Assembly: GCA_946221495.1 (NCBI GenBank)
Contig: CAMIFA010000122.1
Coordinates: 1-16,235 of the forward strand
Length of the DNA stretch: 16,235 nucleotides
Source of the DNA: an uncultured cyanobacterium
GTDB lineage: Bacteria > Cyanobacteriota > Cyanobacteriia > Cyanobacteriales > Chroococcidiopsidaceae
Direction of reading: 5' to 3'
How positions within the stretch are numbered: the first letter of the stretch is position 1; the number at the start of each line of letters is the position of its first letter. The translations under genes were made by a program, and so were the position numbers. The notes below the pieces were generated by a model. The model was not told the origin of the DNA, searched no databases, and worked only from the letters and a program-made list of their open reading frames with translations. Below are positions 13,821 through 16,235 of this stretch, one piece after another.

Positions 13821-15425
13821 ATGAAACCCACTTGGACACTGCTAGCTTTGAACTTGGCGATCGCTCTATCTGGAACATCAGTTGTTTTAGCAGAACCTCT
13901 AGTTAAAGGTAATACTGCAACTACTACAGAACCTGATTTTGGAGTGCCAACTAATCTAGTACAATCAAGCCAAACACAGACAAATAATGACTCTGAGCGA
14001 TCGCCAGAATCTAAACCTGAAGATGCTGATACTGTCCAAAAACTAAAGCTGAGACTGGAGACAAGCAAGCGTCAGCAGAAATTAATTGAAGCAGATCGTC
14101 TGTATCTGGGAGGACAATTTGCGGCTGCTGAAAAAATTTATAGAGAAGTAAAAGTACCTTTTAAGCAAACACTCGAGACTCAAAAACGCTCCTCACCTCT
14201 GCTTGATCCCACTCAACTATCGCCAGCAGGTAAAGTGTATTGGCGGGAAGCCGAAGCTGGTTTAGGACAGAAGATCCAAACTAGAGTTTTAGTGCCTCTA
14301 CGGCTACTAGTAGAGCAGTATCCCCAATTTATCCCTGGGCATCTGCGTTTAGCCCAAGCCCTACAACAATACGAACATTCTCAAGAAGCACTTGAAGTCT
14401 TAGAACGAGCAACAACGCTGTATCCGGAACAGCCAAGTTTAGTTAAAGCTAAAGTTACCGCCCTAGCAGAACAGAAAAAATGGATGGATGCATCCCTTGC
14501 TGCACGTCAGTTTGCTTTGCTTAACTTTAACAACCCAGAAGCACCTCAGTTCGTTCAGCTAGCAGATGAAAACTTGGAACGCTATAAAAAGCATCTGCGG
14601 CGGGAACTACGGGGTAATGCGATCGCTAACGTGCTTACGGGTGCATTAGGCTACGCCCTCACAGGCAGCCTTTTGGGTCCCTTCTCGGCTGTGCAGACAA
14701 CCGCAATGCTACTTAAAGGTGAATCAGCTGTAGGTGAATCAGTCGCGGAAGATGCTCGTGAACAGCTGGAACTAGTAACAGACAAAGCCGTTGTAGACTA
14801 CGTGAACGAAATTGGACAAAAACTTGCTCAAGTAGCTGGACGCAATGATTTTAAATATGAGTTTTATGTTGTTTTAGATGATGACCTAAATGCCTTTGCC
14901 CTACCAGGAGGTAAAGTATTTGTGAATGCTGGAGCGATCGCCCGTGCTAACTCCGAAGCAGAATTAGCCGGATTACTCGCCCATGAATTAGCTCATGCTG
15001 TACTTTCTCACGGATTTCAGTTAGTTGCTGAGGGCAATTTAATTGCCAATGTCACCCAATATGCTCCTTTAGGCGGCACGATCGCTAATTTATTTATCGC
15101 CAACTACAGCCGTGATATGGAACGTCAGGCAGATATTTTGGGTACAAGATTAATTGCTTCTACAGGTTACGCTGCTGATGGCTTACACAACTTAATGGTC
15201 ACTTTAGAACAACAAGAAGATGAAAGTTTTTTTCCTGGTTGGCTAGCTTCTCACCCCGATAGTGATGACCGAATTGATTATTTAGAAAGCTTAATCGTGA
15301 ACAATCGTTATAATCGCTACGCTTATGAAGGAGTAGCGCGACATATGCAAATTCAAGAAAAAGTCAAAAAATTACTAGCAGAGAAGGAACAGCGCGACGA
15401 CAAAAAGCATCATCAATCCAAGTGA
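13821..15425 (+). CDS. Exported M48-family zinc metalloprotease with N-terminal TPR-like region
   Basis: This is a peptidase outside the cytoplasm, 534 residues. The signal peptide (1-24) ends VVLA, followed by a disordered Thr/Ser/Glu-rich stretch (25-70). Helical TPR-like repeats come next (about 85-260, e.g. GGQFAAAEKIYREV and SQEALEVLERATTLYPEQP). A Gly/Ala-rich hydrophobic segment (about 266-298) may touch the membrane, and the protease domain starts near 315. Zinc site HELAH lies at 388-392, the third ligand Glu434 in MERQAD, and SHPDSDDR is the conserved late motif, so it should be active. ATG 13821 has AGG ten bases upstream and starts a clean signal peptide; upstream TTG 13770 would hide it and lies in a promoter-like sequence. 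BepA/LoiP-type M48 proteases act in outer-membrane protein quality control, but BepA has its TPRs at the C-terminus. The role here is inferred. Confidence 0.93.
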   Translation: MKPTWTLLALNLAIALSGTSVVLAEPLVKGNTATTTEPDFGVPTNLVQSSQTQTNNDSERSPESKPEDADTVQKLKLRLETSKRQQKLIEADRLYLGGQFAAAEKIYREVKVPFKQTLETQKRSSPLLDPTQLSPAGKVYWREAEAGLGQKIQTRVLVPLRLLVEQYPQFIPGHLRLAQALQQYEHSQEALEVLERATTLYPEQPSLVKAKVTALAEQKKWMDASLAARQFALLNFNNPEAPQFVQLADENLERYKKHLRRELRGNAIANVLTGALGYALTGSLLGPFSAVQTTAMLLKGESAVGESVAEDAREQLELVTDKAVVDYVNEIGQKLAQVAGRNDFKYEFYVVLDDDLNAFALPGGKVFVNAGAIARANSEAELAGLLAHELAHAVLSHGFQLVAEGNLIANVTQYAPLGGTIANLFIANYSRDMERQADILGTRLIASTGYAADGLHNLMVTLEQQEDESFFPGWLASHPDSDDRIDYLESLIVNNRYNRYAYEGVARHMQIQEKVKKLLAEKEQRDDKKHHQSK

Positions 15426-15502
15426 TCACATCCTCAGCCGTAAATAGTCAGTATTTAATTTACTAGCACTCGGCAGCAGGTTTAATGGAGAGGCTCGTAT
15501 TT

Positions 15503-16235
15503 ATGTCACTACAAAAGTTTAATCCGGTTTTAAGCAGCCTTGGTTTATCTATGGGCGCGGTGTTCTTGGTTGGCAACGCTAGCGCTATGGCTGTACCTAC
15601 AACTGAAATTTATATTTCCCAAATTGATGATTCAACACCTCCTGTTGTCGTAGATACAGAAGGAACAGGAACTACTACGGGAACTTCAACCAATGGTTCA
15701 TCAATTCCCGTTCCGGATACCCAAACTCGGTTTAGTTGTCAGCTAAGTAATGGTGAATACACTGTAATGTATCAGCCAGAAAGTCAGCCTAGCCAATTTT
15801 TTCCTTGGGCGACTCCTTCAGCTTTAGGTGGTGGCTGGACTGAAGAAAAGCGTTGTGGAGAAATTGCCCGCCGCTTGGAACTGTATCGCCCAGACGGTTT
15901 GCTGGAATTAACTACAGGTGTAGAAAACAGCTACAACACTGTTTGCGTTAAAACTGAAAGAGTTCCGTCTTGCCGGATTGTGTTTACTGTGCCGCCTGGT
16001 CAAGATCCACTTGTAACCCGCGATCGCGTTTTTGATAACTTAACTGTTGCTGATAGCGGACAACAAACAGATGCTATTTACACCTACAGAGGTGGTAAAA
16101 ACGAACTTGACCAATTGGTAAACATGGGTCGAGAAGCTCTCGGTGGTCGCCGAAATTCTCGTACTAACCCTAAGAATATTAACTTAAGACCCTTCCTTGA
16201 TCGCGCTGATGGCGGTACTGGTACGCAGCTACGCC
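15503..16235 (+). CDS. COP23-domain secreted protein, 3' end outside the window
   Basis: This resembles the circadian oscillating protein COP23 family, secreted cyanobacterial proteins of unknown biochemical role; I assign it from remembered family motifs. The 244 residues visible begin with a signal peptide (cleavage after about GNASA), then a Thr/Gly/Ser linker (about 45-72). The domain starts RFSCQ and includes GGGWT, RRLELYRPDGL, NTVCV and CRIVFTVPPGQDP. Four cysteines (79, 118, 148, 157) could form two disulfides. ATG 15503 is used because GGAGAGG (15487-15493) is nine bases upstream; the ATG at 15485 would overlap that site. The frame is open to the last base, so the C-terminus is missing. 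It follows the protease by 77 bp and has its own strong ribosome site. One HIP1 lies at 16020-16027. Confidence 0.85.
   Translation, partial: MSLQKFNPVLSSLGLSMGAVFLVGNASAMAVPTTEIYISQIDDSTPPVVVDTEGTGTTTGTSTNGSSIPVPDTQTRFSCQLSNGEYTVMYQPESQPSQFFPWATPSALGGGWTEEKRCGEIARRLELYRPDGLLELTTGVENSYNTVCVKTERVPSCRIVFTVPPGQDPLVTRDRVFDNLTVADSGQQTDAIYTYRGGKNELDQLVNMGREALGGRRNSRTNPKNINLRPFLDRADGGTGTQLR

Noticed and set aside
13757..14068. A 103-codon - strand frame opposite the start of the M48 protease gene.
   Set aside because: It covers the signal peptide and disordered region of the protease on the other strand, and low-complexity coding there opens spurious frames.

Overview
The window is cyanobacterial chromosome. 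The evidence is about twenty copies (counted by eye) of the palindrome GCGATCGC (HIP1) in 16.2 kb, where chance predicts well under one. There are also several 7-base tandem repeats of cyanobacterial type, a COP23-type secreted protein, and the gene order bamA/omp85-lpxC-fabZ-lpxA-lpxB beside purC. Protein style fits a large-genome coccoid or filamentous lineage of the Chroococcidiopsis/Gloeocapsopsis/Nostoc kind, but I cannot name a genus from sequence alone.

Layout. (1) 1-2910: a large PAS-PAS-GAF-PAS-GGDEF-EAL cyclic-di-GMP protein whose reading frame is still open at the left edge, so its N-terminus is probably missing. (2) 3053-3790: purC, de novo purine synthesis. (3) 3936-10220: an outer-membrane biogenesis cluster, all on the + strand and probably co-transcribed at least in part: Omp85/BamA, LpxC, FabZ, LpxA and LpxB. 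LpxA, LpxC and LpxB carry out early lipid A steps, FabZ supplies hydroxyacyl-chain chemistry to fatty acid synthesis, and BamA inserts beta-barrels in the same membrane. Starts and linkers in this cluster are invaded by low-complexity and repeat DNA: a 103-bp duplication inside bamA, TAGGGAT heptads before lpxA, and AGCTGAT heptads over the lpxA stop and lpxB start. (4) 10387-11658: a complete, apparently solitary C5-cytosine DNA methyltransferase. (5) 11725-12201, - strand: a small secreted protein of unknown function. (6) 12394-13720: a two-gene redox unit, a membrane cytochrome b followed by a Tat-exported molybdopterin oxidoreductase that is probably a lipoprotein. (7) 13821-15425: an exported M48 zinc metalloprotease with an N-terminal TPR-like region. 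(8) 15503 to the right edge: a COP23-like secreted protein, truncated by the window.

No tRNA, rRNA, CRISPR array, transposase or phage gene was seen. The longest gap between genes is about 190 bases (12202-12393 and 8027-8214). I found no convincing new multi-gene system. The points most worth following are the cytochrome b/molybdoprotein pair, the orphan methyltransferase in a HIP1-rich genome, and the repeats embedded in the lipid A and bamA genes.
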